Shown in pieces: positions 43,960 to 53,424 of a DNA stretch of 64,000 nt (its first letter is position 1; the number at the start of each line of letters is the position of its first letter). Position numbers and translations under genes: made by a program. This DNA comes from Sporolactobacillus terrae DSM 11697 (GTDB lineage: Bacteria > Bacillota > Bacilli > Bacillales > Sporolactobacillaceae): positions 1 through 64,000 of the forward strand of contig NZ_JFZC01000084.1 of assembly GCF_000648615.1 (NCBI RefSeq), written 5' to 3'. The notes under the pieces were generated by a model that had not been told where the DNA came from, searched no databases, and worked only from the letters and a program-made list of their open reading frames with translations.

Positions 43960-45693
43960 ATGCCTAAAGTCATTAAGCTTGAAAACTTGAAGGACGGGAG
44001 CATTTTAGCCAAAGACATTTATATCAATTCATCGGTGCTCTTCCGGACCGGAATGCTGGTCACTTCCGAACTCATCAACTATTTACACCGAAAAGGAGTA
44101 CGCTCGGTCAGTGTTTTCGATGCTCCGGCATTTGCTCCGTTTCAAAGTACATTCATTCCAAAGGCGCAGCTGCCTGAGCATCAGCACAAAGAACTGACGG
44201 CACAGTTTCAGAATGAAATGACACAGATAGCGGATGAATTACGCTATGGACGGATTCTTCATTCTGAAGCTTCCTACCAGTGGGTACGCGAACTGTACCT
44301 TAAGTTCTATTCAAATTCCACCGTTCGTTTTCTTATGGACTGTTTGAAGCAATGGGATCCTGTGTGTTATATTCACTCGCTTGATGTGTTTGTCCTGACG
44401 AGTCTGTTTTTCAAGCATGTGAATTGGAAAATCAGTCAAGCGTTCATGCTCGGATGCCTGCTTCATGATATCGGAAAGCTGTACACGCCGGTCGAAATTC
44501 TATTAAAAAAGGGCAAACTGACTCAGCGTGAATACCAGAGAATTACCGAACATACACTCAATGGGTACCGATTGCTTAAGAAAATGAATTTTCCGGAAGA
44601 AACCTGCTGCGTTGCTCGTTCACACCATGAACGGTTAAACGGAAGCGGTTATCCCGATCATTTGCATGTAGACATCAGCGACCATCATTTAATCTTGATG
44701 ATGATTGTCGATGTCTACTCTGCACTCACAATGAATCGCTCTTACCGAAAACCGATGCTCGCGACAAAAGCGATGCAAATTCTTTTGGTTGACAGTTACA
44801 CCAAACACTTATTTGACCAATCGATGTGTCACTTATTTATCAATTTTATCCATATGTTCCCGCCGGCAACGAAAGTTGTTCTTACCAATGGAGAATCTGG
44901 AATTGTTCTCGCTGATCCAACGGTCTCCGATATTCTCCCCAAAATTAAACTATGGAAAACCGGTCAGGTCATCCAGTTACCAAGCGACCTTTCTGTAACG
45001 GTAAAAACAATCATCGGCTGGGACAGTCGCGACTTCATTGAGCAGCAGAGACAAACATGGAGCGCATTTGTTCACTACTTGATTGACGGCGATCACTTAA
45101 AAGCACTTGAGTGTCTGGACACGATGTCCGATGGCATGCGTATTGAAGAGGTTTTCATCAAGCTGTTTGAACACGCGATGGACGAGATTGCGCACATGCT
45201 TACCCTGAACCAGCTGCTCAAAGCTCAATATATGGTTGCATCGTCTACAGTTGTTCGCTTGATCAGTTGGAAGATGATGGATATTACACGCCAGCTGCGC
45301 ACGCCCACAATGGGTGAAATCGTCATTGTTAATCTCGATTCAATTCAAGGATTGGCGCGAACCAAGCTGATGAACGACCTCTTCACCATTAATGGATGGA
45401 AAACTGAACTCCTCGCTGAAATGGAAGATATCTCGATGATTTCTGAAATAGTGAAGCTGAAAAAGGCTAAATTTCTTGCCTTTTATTGTGCAGACAAATC
45501 GCAAACGCCTTTGCTTATTCAGCTGACTGCCAAGATTCACGATGAGTTTCCAGATTTGAACATCTTTGTTCATGGAAGTCAGTCCGGCACGCTTGCAAAT
45601 GATAGGCGGGCAAATCGTTTCCGATTAAGCACCAATTGCAGTGAGCTCATCCGTAATATGAAGCACTATGTAGTTAGCCAGGTTCGCACTTAA
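43960..45693 (+). CDS. HD-GYP phosphodiesterase with cobalamin-binding-like C-terminal region
   Basis: This 577-aa protein has an N-terminal DUF3391-like domain (residues 1-60). An HD-GYP domain follows: YIHSLDVF with the first histidine, LLHDIGKLYTPVEIL, ITEHTLNGY, and RSHHERLNGSGYP, so the metal and GYP residues for c-di-GMP hydrolysis are kept. Residues 365-440 are helical, and 445-575 follow a Rossmann-like pattern that resembles the helical plus B12-binding pair of cobalamin-dependent regulators (IVIVNLDSIQGLARTKLMND, then LFTINGWKTELL). The cobalamin-ligating DxHxxG histidine is absent. The fusion is unusual; the C-terminal assignment is inference. Confidence 0.8.
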   Translation: MPKVIKLENLKDGSILAKDIYINSSVLFRTGMLVTSELINYLHRKGVRSVSVFDAPAFAPFQSTFIPKAQLPEHQHKELTAQFQNEMTQIADELRYGRILHSEASYQWVRELYLKFYSNSTVRFLMDCLKQWDPVCYIHSLDVFVLTSLFFKHVNWKISQAFMLGCLLHDIGKLYTPVEILLKKGKLTQREYQRITEHTLNGYRLLKKMNFPEETCCVARSHHERLNGSGYPDHLHVDISDHHLILMMIVDVYSALTMNRSYRKPMLATKAMQILLVDSYTKHLFDQSMCHLFINFIHMFPPATKVVLTNGESGIVLADPTVSDILPKIKLWKTGQVIQLPSDLSVTVKTIIGWDSRDFIEQQRQTWSAFVHYLIDGDHLKALECLDTMSDGMRIEEVFIKLFEHAMDEIAHMLTLNQLLKAQYMVASSTVVRLISWKMMDITRQLRTPTMGEIVIVNLDSIQGLARTKLMNDLFTINGWKTELLAEMEDISMISEIVKLKKAKFLAFYCADKSQTPLLIQLTAKIHDEFPDLNIFVHGSQSGTLANDRRANRFRLSTNCSELIRNMKHYVVSQVRT

Positions 45694-45814
45694 ATATTCT
45701 ATCATTTGCCGGATTCTTATGATCCGCACGAGGACGCCTTTGGAATTCCGGTGGTATCTAGATGCGGCCATGGCGACGATTTCGCCGAAAATGGTATCTT
45801 TTTTCTGCTTTACT

Positions 45815-45862
45815 CAAAAACGGACAGCCCTGCGCTTCGCGCAAAACTGTCCGTTCTTCTTT
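45815..45862. terminator. terminator between HD-GYP and second LCP gene
   Basis: AACGGACAG pairs with CTGTCCGTT around a GC-rich loop that can form its own stem (GCGC..GCGC); A and T runs flank it on both sides. Confidence 0.7.
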
Positions 45863-45871
45863 TCTTTACGT

Positions 45872-46786
45872 TTAGTTATTTCCAAGCTGTTCATTAATCA
45901 TGTCATGGACGCGCTGCTGTTCTGCGGAATCCACAACCAAGTAGTAAACGCCGTTGACCATTTGTCCGTTACCTTTAACTTCATAATTAATCATGTTTTT
46001 ACGCGCATCACGATAGTTAAACGCCAAATTTTTCATGTCATCAAAAGTTAAATTGGTTTTCACGTTGTCTCCCAATGCGTCAAGAATTTGGCTGTAGCGG
46101 GTCACTGAAGAGACATTCGCCATCTTATTGACAATCGCCATGATGACCTCACGCTGCCGCTCGTTACGTCCAAAATCCCCCTGCGGGTCAAGATGGCGCA
46201 TCCGTACATAGCCCATTGCTTTTGCACCGGTGTCCAAATTGATCTGGCCCTTCGCGTAATGATAGCCTTTTTTATAATAGCCTTCATCATGCCAGTCCAA
46301 TTTGTTATTGACCGTCACGCCTCCGACTGCATCGACAAGGTCACGCATGCCTTCCATATTGATCTTAATGTAAAAATCAAATGGGATGTCGCCTAAGAAC
46401 TTTTCCGCCGTGCTCTCAGCCATTTTCGTTCCACCATAGGCATACGCCGCATTGATCTTATCATAGGTTCCTCGCCCCACGATTTCGGTTCGCGTATCAC
46501 GTGGGATCGAGATCATTTGCATGGTTTTCGTGTTCGGATTTAAGGTTGTCGCAATCATTGTATCCGAGCGCCCATGGTCGCCCTGACGTTCATCAACGCC
46601 TAATAAAAGCAGACTGATTGGCTTTTTATTGGTGACGGCTTTATGATTACCCTTGCCTGCCGACGTTTCATACATATCTCCTGCAGTTGATGCAACGGAA
46701 TGGTACATCCACCAAACGTAGCCCGCTCCTGCTGCAAACAGGATAACGATGATACTCCCAATCGTCAGTAGTATTTTTTTCTTCAT
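45872..46786 (-). CDS. LytR-CpsA-Psr (LCP) cell-wall ligase, second copy
   Basis: This 304-aa protein has one N-terminal membrane helix (ILLTIGSIIVILFAAGAGYVWW) and an LCP domain with LLLGVDERQGDHGRSDTMI, SIPRDTRTEI, FYIKINMEGMRDLVDAVGGV and AMGYVRMRHLDPQGDFGRNERQ. The conserved Asp/Arg residues that bind the polyprenyl pyrophosphate are present. It would attach wall glycopolymers to peptidoglycan. It is shorter than the copy at 35749, lacking the low-complexity tail. Confidence 0.92.
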   Translation of the reverse strand: MKKKILLTIGSIIVILFAAGAGYVWWMYHSVASTAGDMYETSAGKGNHKAVTNKKPISLLLLGVDERQGDHGRSDTMIATTLNPNTKTMQMISIPRDTRTEIVGRGTYDKINAAYAYGGTKMAESTAEKFLGDIPFDFYIKINMEGMRDLVDAVGGVTVNNKLDWHDEGYYKKGYHYAKGQINLDTGAKAMGYVRMRHLDPQGDFGRNERQREVIMAIVNKMANVSSVTRYSQILDALGDNVKTNLTFDDMKNLAFNYRDARKNMINYEVKGNGQMVNGVYYLVVDSAEQQRVHDMINEQLGNN

Positions 46787-47094
46787 AGTCTCTTCCCTTT
46801 TCTCTTAAATTCACCGCTGCTTCGCCAAAATTCGCTACATTCAGATCATACCATGTTCATGAATCGATGTGAAATGCTACTAAAAGCGAATTATTGTCCA
46901 TCAAAGCATATTTTTCGTTTCGTTCACTGCGATTCAGGGGTTCCAATCGTATTCATTAGAAATACTTGGTAAATCACGCCTTTAATGGAAGTTCCTACTT
47001 CCGCAGGATGCGGTGACTTCCGCGTTGGGCTTAGGGCGTATACGCTTAGCAAAATGCTTGTGAGGCTCCCTTGGCTCGTGTGATCGTTGTTCCC

Positions 47095-47186
47095 GCTGGC
47101 GTCTCGCAGCTACGCTTTGATTTTCGGTCAAGACACGGGTCTATTGGTTTGAAGACAGGGCAAAACCTTATGCTTTCTTATCCTGT
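47095..47186 (+). repeat. dispersed intergenic repeat 2, copy B
   Basis: The GCTTTGATTTTCGGTCAAGA, then CACGGGTCTATTGGTTTGAAGACAGGGCAAAA stretch matches 37221-37312 in the same orientation, including the end TTATCCTGT/TTTACCTGT and the A run before the terminator. Confidence 0.7.
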
Positions 47187-47188
47187 CA

Positions 47189-47222
47189 GAAAAAAAAACG
47201 CAGCGAATGATTTCGCTGCGTC
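47189..47222 (-). terminator. terminator of lacD
   Basis: ACGCAGCGAA and TTCGCTGCGT form a 10-bp stem with an eight-T run on the minus strand. Confidence 0.85.
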
Positions 47223-47249
47223 TCTTATCAAGCATGATTGGGCATTCAA

Positions 47250-48257
47250 TCAGTCAACAACTTCGATCTTGTCTTTGCCGCCGAATTTTTCATACCAAGG
47301 TGTTGCATTTTCAGCAAGAATAGCGTTAAGTTCTTCAACGTTCTTCCTACCTTGCGTTTGAAGCCATTCAACAGCGCCTTTTTCTCCGCCCTTGCCGTAA
47401 GCTTCAACGCCGTCGCGCCATGTTGCACGGCCACAAAGAACGCCGTTGTATTTTGCACCTGCATCATGTGCAAATACAAGCGTCTTTTGGAAGAGTTCCG
47501 TTGAAACGCCTGCACTCAGCCAGATGTAAGGAATCGTTGTCAGCTTGTCAACTTCGAGGAAGTAGTTCTTTGCTTCTTCAGCAGTGTAAACCGGTTTGTT
47601 TTCGCCGACACCTTCAACACGGCTCATGTCAACAGGAACTTCCAATTTCAGAACGTCGATACCGTAGCGTTCTTGTGTGAAGACTTTGATCGAGTCAAGA
47701 ACCTTTTGCGGTTTAACTTTTGCATATTCTTCTTTGTCCGTGATCTTTTCGTCATAAGTAACGATTTCGAAGAACAACGGAATATCTTCAGCCTTGCATT
47801 CAGAACCAATGCGTTCTACGAAGGCTTTCTTTACATCGTTGATTTCATCTGGTTCATCCGGATCAAAGTAAACGAGCAGTTTAACAGCAGTACCGCCGTT
47901 TTCTTTGATGCGCTTTACAGACCAGTTAGGAAGGAGGTCCGGAATACGGCCAGGTTCTGTAGCGTCATAACCTGTCTTTTCATAAGATGTCAGCAGACCG
48001 CAAGAAGCTGCGCGTGCTTTGCCGGCAGGAATACCGTATTCAGGATCAAGCAGAATTGCGCTTGCATATGGTGTTAATTCTCTTGAAACAAGTGTTTTGA
48101 AATCCGCAAGTTCTTCAACCGTAGCGTCTTTACCTTGTGCTGCGCCGATCATTCTTTTCAATGAACCACGTTGGTCGATTGCCAATGCAGCAATGACGCC
48201 GTTCTTGTCAGACAATTGTTCGAGGAATTCAAACTTGCCTTTAGTCATTTTAACCAT
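47250..48257 (-). CDS. lacD: tagatose 1,6-diphosphate aldolase
   Basis: This 335-aa class I aldolase matches LacD: IAALAIDQRGSLKRMIG, ILLDPEYGIPAGKAR, AVKLLVYFDPDEPDEIND, a YGIDVLKLEVPVDMSRVEG lysine region, and GVLCGRATWRDGVEAYGKGG. It cleaves tagatose 1,6-bisphosphate to dihydroxyacetone phosphate and glyceraldehyde 3-phosphate, and often also fructose and other ketose bisphosphates. The other lac genes are absent, so it may serve another sugar route. The start at 48257 has a CTTGGAGG site. Confidence 0.93.
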   Translation of the reverse strand: MVKMTKGKFEFLEQLSDKNGVIAALAIDQRGSLKRMIGAAQGKDATVEELADFKTLVSRELTPYASAILLDPEYGIPAGKARAASCGLLTSYEKTGYDATEPGRIPDLLPNWSVKRIKENGGTAVKLLVYFDPDEPDEINDVKKAFVERIGSECKAEDIPLFFEIVTYDEKITDKEEYAKVKPQKVLDSIKVFTQERYGIDVLKLEVPVDMSRVEGVGENKPVYTAEEAKNYFLEVDKLTTIPYIWLSAGVSTELFQKTLVFAHDAGAKYNGVLCGRATWRDGVEAYGKGGEKGAVEWLQTQGRKNVEELNAILAENATPWYEKFGGKDKIEVVD

Positions 48258-48462
48258 TAAGTATAACCTCCAAGAATTTTTTGGGAAAAAACTGTCCCAA
48301 GCTATAAATAAACGACTAACAACCGCCGAAAAGCAGATGCGGTCAATCGTTTTTATCTCACAATCTTCATTTTACGTCATTATCTGTCATAAAGTCAATT
48401 TGATAAATGCAATAATCTTGTGAACAAAATTTTTTCTGACAAACCGACGTACACGGCGCGGC

Positions 48463-49797
48463 TTAACCAAAAAAAGTTTGGTACAGCAAGAAAAGATTCA
48501 AGCAAATGACAATGACCGCAATCCCCCATGCAGCGGCTGTCGTCAACTTATGATTCACAAGTAGACCCATGATCGTTTTCTTGCTCGTAAAAATGACCAA
48601 CGGAATAATAGCGAGCGCAATGCCGAAAGACAAGACAACCTGACTGATCACGAGAGCCTTCATTGCATTGGCTCCAGATATAATCAAGATCAGCGGCGGC
48701 AGCATCGAGCAGATACGGCGAATGAAGACGGGAATACGTTTATGTATGAACCCCTGCATCATGATGTCCCCCGCAAGCGTCCCAACCGACGAGCTTGACA
48801 GTCCTGCAGACAGCAGCCCCACTCCGAACAGGATGCCGGCCATTGGAGCAATATAATTGCTGAATCCATGAAAAGCAACGGACAGGTCATCAATCACTTC
48901 TTTGCCGAAAAAGGTGGATCCGGCGACCGTCAGCATAATCGCATTAATAATACCGGCGATCACCATGGCAATCAATATATCAATCTGTTCAAAGCGAAAA
49001 ATCTTCTTCCGCTCTTGCGCATCCCGACCGACGACCCGTCGACAGGTCAGCCCTGAGTGCATGTAGATCGCATGCGGCATCACCGTTGCGCCAAGAATGC
49101 CTGCCGCAAGCAAGACGCTCTCGCTGCCTTGGAATTTCGGAACAAACCCCTGGACAAACGGTTTGAACTCGGGTAAAGAAAAAAGAATTTCACAACTGAA
49201 TGCGATGACGACAATAAAAACCATCATCGCGATGACCATTTCAAGCGGCCGGAATCCTTTCACCTGAAAAGTAAGAATCAAGAGTGCACAGACAGCGGTC
49301 AAAAGGGCAGCCGGGATCATTGGCATACCGAAAACGAGATGAAAACCGAGCGCGGCACCAATAAATTCGGCAAGATCGGTCGCCATAATCATGACTTCCC
49401 CTTGAATCCAATAAAAAAAGGAAACCTTCTTTGACCATCGATCACGAATAATTTCCGGCAAATTGTGTGCCGTCGCAATGCCCAGCTTCGCTGACAGCAT
49501 TTGAATAAGAATAGCCATCACGTTCGAGACAATGACGACCCATAAAAGCAAGTAGCCATATTGTGATCCGGCCTGAATATTTGTCGCATAATTGCCGGGA
49601 TCGATATACGCAACGGCTGCGATGAAGGCTGGACCGATAAACGGAAGCATCTGCCTCCAGCCCTTTGCTTCCCCAACTGCTTGCTCAAAGGACTGCGTTT
49701 CTGGTTCGGCTCCGAATCGTTCGGAAGCTTGTCTTTTTTTCATTCCTTGATTTTCGAATCGATACTGTCCGGTCTTCGAACACTTTTGATCGGACAT
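48463..49797 (-). CDS. mntH: Nramp-family manganese transporter
   Basis: This 444-aa protein has about eleven hydrophobic helices with the Nramp metal-site motifs DPGNYATN in helix 1 and TVMPHAIYMHSGL in helix 6. A strong AAAGGAGGAGAG site precedes the ATG. It imports Mn(II) with protons. The N-terminal 45 residues are an extra hydrophilic tail. I could not find an obvious MntR operator by eye in the AT-rich leader. Confidence 0.93.
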   Translation of the reverse strand: MSDQKCSKTGQYRFENQGMKKRQASERFGAEPETQSFEQAVGEAKGWRQMLPFIGPAFIAAVAYIDPGNYATNIQAGSQYGYLLLWVVIVSNVMAILIQMLSAKLGIATAHNLPEIIRDRWSKKVSFFYWIQGEVMIMATDLAEFIGAALGFHLVFGMPMIPAALLTAVCALLILTFQVKGFRPLEMVIAMMVFIVVIAFSCEILFSLPEFKPFVQGFVPKFQGSESVLLAAGILGATVMPHAIYMHSGLTCRRVVGRDAQERKKIFRFEQIDILIAMVIAGIINAIMLTVAGSTFFGKEVIDDLSVAFHGFSNYIAPMAGILFGVGLLSAGLSSSSVGTLAGDIMMQGFIHKRIPVFIRRICSMLPPLILIISGANAMKALVISQVVLSFGIALAIIPLVIFTSKKTIMGLLVNHKLTTAAAWGIAVIVICLNLFLLYQTFFG

Positions 49798-49940
49798 GAC
49801 TCTCCTCCTTTTTCACTCAATCAATAGATGTTTCATGAGAGAAACTCTTATAGACTTAACCTACTGTATTTCCAAGCAGATTTCAACTTATTTTTCACTA
49901 AAACGCCATAGTTGCAAAATTTAATTTTATTCATCAGCAT

Positions 49941-50975
49941 TCACTGCGGACGCCGCGGGAGCCGAACGAAGAACATATAGAGGAACAAAGCGGAACAAAG
50001 CGCGCCGTACAAAGGATAAAGCGTGGCAATCAGCGATCCATAGCCGAATTGTCCAATCACAAACGTGCACAGGATGAGGGCAAGCATCGCCAGCCGGATC
50101 GAAAAAAATTTAGGAAAAACGCTGTGCAGCTGCCGCGTCAATCCAAAGATATTGCCGACAAAAGTCGTTAAGATTTCGCCGAAGATCACAGCAATAAATG
50201 CGTAATTCATCACCATCCCAAGCGGTCGTACCATCTCCGCCATCGGCATCTCGAAAAGATCGATCCCGGGACGCCCGATCATCATGAGATGAGCAAGCAA
50301 GAGAAGTCCGCCAAGTATTGCCCCGCCAAGGATACCGCCGCCGAATATCACCTGTTCATCATCGATATCGCGTGCCATTGGAACGAGGACAATCAGCGCC
50401 ATAGAAAGGTTATAGGCGGCATAATTAAAAGCGGCCAGCATCCAGCGGATTTGTCCGCTTTCCGGAAACGTTTGCGGGCCGGCTTGGTTCGTCCAAAACG
50501 TGAGGACAACAAAAAAGAGCAACAGCGGAACAACCAGAGAATTGATAAACAGCAGCCCGCGCAACCCTTTGAACACGAAAAAGATGCCGATCAATAGCAC
50601 CAGCAAACTACCCAACTGGCGATTGAGTCCAAGCTGCTCACCGAAGAGCGCCCCGGCTCCGGCAAGCATGACGCCGGTCATACCGAGTGTGATAAAAAAA
50701 AGAAGTGCTTGGATGATACTGCCGACCTGCTCGCCCAACATGCGGATCAGCAGCTCATTAAACGAGTAAGCATTCATTCGTTTTGCATAAACCATCATTT
50801 TCGTGCCGATCCAGGTCATGATCAGGCCACTGAACACGGCACCAATCGTACCGAACGCATGATATTGGGTGAAAAATTGAATGATCTCTCTGCCTGAGGC
50901 AAATCCTGCGCCAACGACGGTCCCCACAAAAGTTGCCGCGACCTGCAGGATCCCCATCACTTTCCGTTTCACCAT
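49941..50975 (-). CDS. YkvI-family membrane protein
   Basis: This 344-aa protein has ten hydrophobic helices and the YkvI-family start GILQVAATFVGTVVGAGFAS followed by GREIIQFFTQYHAFG. The family belongs to the APC/LeuT-like transporter superfamily by fold pattern; the substrate is unknown. The ribosome site GAGGGGGCATGAGCG precedes the ATG. It lies divergent to rsgA. Confidence 0.85.
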   Translation of the reverse strand: MVKRKVMGILQVAATFVGTVVGAGFASGREIIQFFTQYHAFGTIGAVFSGLIMTWIGTKMMVYAKRMNAYSFNELLIRMLGEQVGSIIQALLFFITLGMTGVMLAGAGALFGEQLGLNRQLGSLLVLLIGIFFVFKGLRGLLFINSLVVPLLLFFVVLTFWTNQAGPQTFPESGQIRWMLAAFNYAAYNLSMALIVLVPMARDIDDEQVIFGGGILGGAILGGLLLLAHLMMIGRPGIDLFEMPMAEMVRPLGMVMNYAFIAVIFGEILTTFVGNIFGLTRQLHSVFPKFFSIRLAMLALILCTFVIGQFGYGSLIATLYPLYGALCSALFLYMFFVRLPRRPQ

Positions 50976-51063
50976 CGCTCATGCCCCCTCTAGCATTGCC
51001 TAAAATGGTCCCTATCGCCATCCTATGCAGCGCTTGTCCCGACAATGCCTTTTCAGTAACCGC

Positions 51064-51092
51064 TTTACAAGCCAGTTTGCCTCACTTATAAT
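51064..51092 (+). promoter_or_regulatory. SigA promoter of the rsgA leader
   Basis: TTTACA (51064-51069), 17 bases, then TATAAT (51087-51092) form a near-consensus housekeeping promoter, placing the start of transcription near 51099 and giving a leader of about 230 bases before rsgA. Confidence 0.8.
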
Positions 51093-51098
51093 GAATGA

Positions 51099-51330
51099 AG
51101 GTGTAAAAAGACTTTAGGAAAGGGGATATGTATTATGGCAAGCAGAATCCGCAAGACCTCATTAACTTCAATTGTCTTCTGCCGCCGATCCCCGATCCAC
51201 GGGAATCACTGACGTTTCTATTGACGATTAGGGATGGGCGGCTGCTTGCATGGTCGTACTCATTATGGAAAGACCGTGCAGACGGTCTTTTTTTAATACC
51301 TAATTTTCTTATAAAAACGGGGGATATCCA
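51099..51330 (+). promoter_or_regulatory. structured rsgA leader with attenuator-like terminator
   Basis: The leader can form a long stem (CTGCCGCCGATCCC, 51179-51193 region, with GGGATGGGCGGCTG, 51229-51244 region). Next, TGCATGGTC (51247-51255) can pair with GACCGTGCA (51272-51280). The latter overlaps the left arm of an intrinsic terminator (AAGACCGT 51270-51277 / ACGGTCTT 51282-51289, then a T run). The two pairings exclude each other, the classic layout of attenuation. Two short frames with an AAAGGGG site start at 51128 and 51135. No known riboswitch class is recognised. Confidence 0.6.
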
Positions 51331-52389
51331 TTGAAACTTGAAAAATATGGCTGGAATCAGTATATAGAAAAGTGCTCTCTTACGCTTAATCATGATCAAT
51401 CGTTTGGTCGCGTGTTCTCAGAATACAAAGGGCAGTACAAACTGATGACCGAGCAGGGCAGCTATCTCGCCGAGGTGACCGGTAAATTTCGCCACCAGGC
51501 TAACGGACGCGAAGATTTCCCTGCTGTCGGCGATTGGGTTGTCTGCCGCGAGCGTCCTTCTGAACACAAGGCAGCCATTGACCGCGTCCTGCCGCGCTTC
51601 AGCAAATTTTCACGGAAAGCAGCCGGTTCAACAACAGTCGAACAAATTGTTGCTGCCAACATTGACACAGCCTTTCTCGTTATGGCGCTGAATCACGACT
51701 TTAATGTTCGCAGACTGGAACGCTACCTGACCATGGCTTGGGACAGTGGTGCCAATCCGGTTGTGCTACTCAGCAAAGCCGACCTTTGTGCCGATCTCGA
51801 TGCTAAAGTCGCTTCCGTACAGGAAGTTGCGTTCGGGGTGCCGATTATTACCGTAAGCGCCATCGCAGATACCGGAAAAGAGCAACTGGGCGCATATCTT
51901 GGCGAAGGGAAAACGGTTGTTTTTCTCGGTTCATCCGGGGTCGGAAAATCAACAATGACAAACTGGCTGTGCGGCGAGATCATTCAAAAGGTAAACGCCG
52001 CTCGCGCGGACGATGATCGCGGTCGGCATACAACCACGAGCCGCGAACTGATTGTGCTGCCGAATGGTGGGGTCATTATTGACACCCCGGGGATGCGCGA
52101 GCTGCAACTGTGGACAGCTTCGGAGGATTCGCTTGACCACAGTTTTACCGACATTGAAACGCTGGCTGTTCGGTGCCGGTTCCGCGACTGCTCGCATCAG
52201 AATGAGCCGGGCTGCGCTGTTCAAGAAGCGCTGAACACTGGTGCGCTCAGCCAGTCGCGTTACGACAGTTATCTGAAATTACAGCGCGAACTCGCTTTTA
52301 TCCGGCGCAAGAATAACGTTCAAGAACGCCTCAAAGAAAAAGCACGCTGGAAGAAAATTCATAAAGCGATACGCAAAAAACACGAATAA
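51331..52389 (+). CDS. rsgA: ribosome biogenesis GTPase RsgA
   Basis: This 352-aa protein is the circularly permuted GTPase that checks 30S maturation. It has an OB-fold N-terminus (residues 30-100), G4 LLSKADLC, G1 GSSGVGKST, G3 DTPGMREL, and a C-terminal zinc knuckle (CRFRDCSHQNEPGC). The start is TTG at 51331 with GGGGGATA as ribosome site; it overlaps the stop of a leader frame. Expression is probably governed by the attenuator in its leader. The N-terminal region is longer than in B. subtilis RsgA. Confidence 0.93.
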   Translation: MKLEKYGWNQYIEKCSLTLNHDQSFGRVFSEYKGQYKLMTEQGSYLAEVTGKFRHQANGREDFPAVGDWVVCRERPSEHKAAIDRVLPRFSKFSRKAAGSTTVEQIVAANIDTAFLVMALNHDFNVRRLERYLTMAWDSGANPVVLLSKADLCADLDAKVASVQEVAFGVPIITVSAIADTGKEQLGAYLGEGKTVVFLGSSGVGKSTMTNWLCGEIIQKVNAARADDDRGRHTTTSRELIVLPNGGVIIDTPGMRELQLWTASEDSLDHSFTDIETLAVRCRFRDCSHQNEPGCAVQEALNTGALSQSRYDSYLKLQRELAFIRRKNNVQERLKEKARWKKIHKAIRKKHE

Positions 52390-52417
52390 GCCGATGGATG
52401 GACAAAATAGATCGTTC

Positions 52418-52455
52418 GCTTAAGGAGACTGCCCCTGTGGCGGTCTCCTTAAAGC
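52418..52455 (+). terminator. hairpin after rsgA
   Basis: GCTTAAGGAGAC pairs with GTCTCCTTAA(A)GC; only a weak T stretch follows, so termination may be partial. Confidence 0.5.
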
Positions 52456-52544
52456 ATTGCAGCATATCTTTGGAGGGTCACCTATTTTTTCATCGCGTAA
52501 AATGATTCGGAGATACCCTGGGTCACTTGAAAAGGAGAATACTG

Positions 52545-53078
52545 ATGAATCAAAATTTGCAGCCGTTACGACACGAAGATTTCGACCTGTTTTTTCAAAT
52601 TATGGAACAGTCTTTTCCAAGCGTGGAAGTGCGTCCGCGCGATCACGAATATGACTTGCTCAATGAAGATGCATTTACACTATGGGCGCGTTATGATGCG
52701 GCGAATCGTTTTCTTGAAGGATTTATCGCAGAGTGGGCGTTTCGCGATTTTCTGTTTATCGAACACTTTGCAGTCGCCCCGAAGCTGCGCGGAAAAGGCA
52801 TCGGCGGACAAATGCTCAAAGCCTATTTGAGACAAGCAGACAGACCGGTGCTGCTCGAGGTGGAAGAGCCTGAAACGGAACTGGCTGAACGCCGCATCCA
52901 GTTTTACCAGCGCAACGGATTTATGCTTAGCTCATTTGGTTATGTACAACCGGACTTGCGCCGTACCGGCGATCGTGTTCGGCTTCGGCTGATGCAATAT
53001 CCGCAAGCACTATCTGAAAGCGAATTTCAACAGCGAAAAGCTGCAATCTTTCGCCTTGTTTATAAGCGCGTTATGTAG
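52545..53078 (+). CDS. GNAT-family N-acetyltransferase
   Basis: This protein of about 177 aa starts at 52545 after an AAAGGAGAA site. The GNAT core is visible: FLFIEHFAVAPKLRGKGIGG (acetyl-CoA loop RGKGIG) and ERRIQFYQRNGFML. The substrate cannot be told. It stands alone between rsgA and the sporulation micro-protein gene. Confidence 0.85.
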   Translation: MNQNLQPLRHEDFDLFFQIMEQSFPSVEVRPRDHEYDLLNEDAFTLWARYDAANRFLEGFIAEWAFRDFLFIEHFAVAPKLRGKGIGGQMLKAYLRQADRPVLLEVEEPETELAERRIQFYQRNGFMLSSFGYVQPDLRRTGDRVRLRLMQYPQALSESEFQQRKAAIFRLVYKRVM

Positions 53079-53121
53079 TAAAAAGATCGGCCGGGCTCGC
53101 AACCGTCCGATCCTTTCGTTT

Positions 53122-53220
53122 TTAGCAAACCCAAGTTGCACCAATGATAATCAAAAGAATGAATAAAACAACCACCAATGCGAAGCCTGAGTTATTACCA
53201 AATCCTACTGGAGCTCCCAT
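53122..53220 (-). CDS. YjcZ-family sporulation micro-protein (32 aa)
   Basis: The 32-residue product is MGAPVGFGNNSGFALVVVLF followed by ILLIIIGATWVC. A Gly/Asn-rich head followed by GFALIVVLFILLIIVGA and a short tail is the signature of the YjcZ/YrbL-type small proteins found in sporulating Bacillales. A strong GGAGGTGATG site precedes the ATG. It should be a single-helix membrane peptide made during sporulation. Timing and function are not established. Confidence 0.8.
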   Translation of the reverse strand: MGAPVGFGNNSGFALVVVLFILLIIIGATWVC

Positions 53221-53424
53221 AGTCCTCATCACCTCCGTGGGTTCATTCCTATCCTATGCATACGCCCCAAAATGCGTCTCTCCTAAATTTCTATTTGGGC
53301 ACTCGGTATGAAACCGCTTGTTTATGCCCATCCTGATCCACTGTGATAGAATGATAATGATTTGTGCTGCGACATATAACGCTGCACAGAAACGTGATGT
53401 TGGATTGTGGAGGTGCCTCACTCA

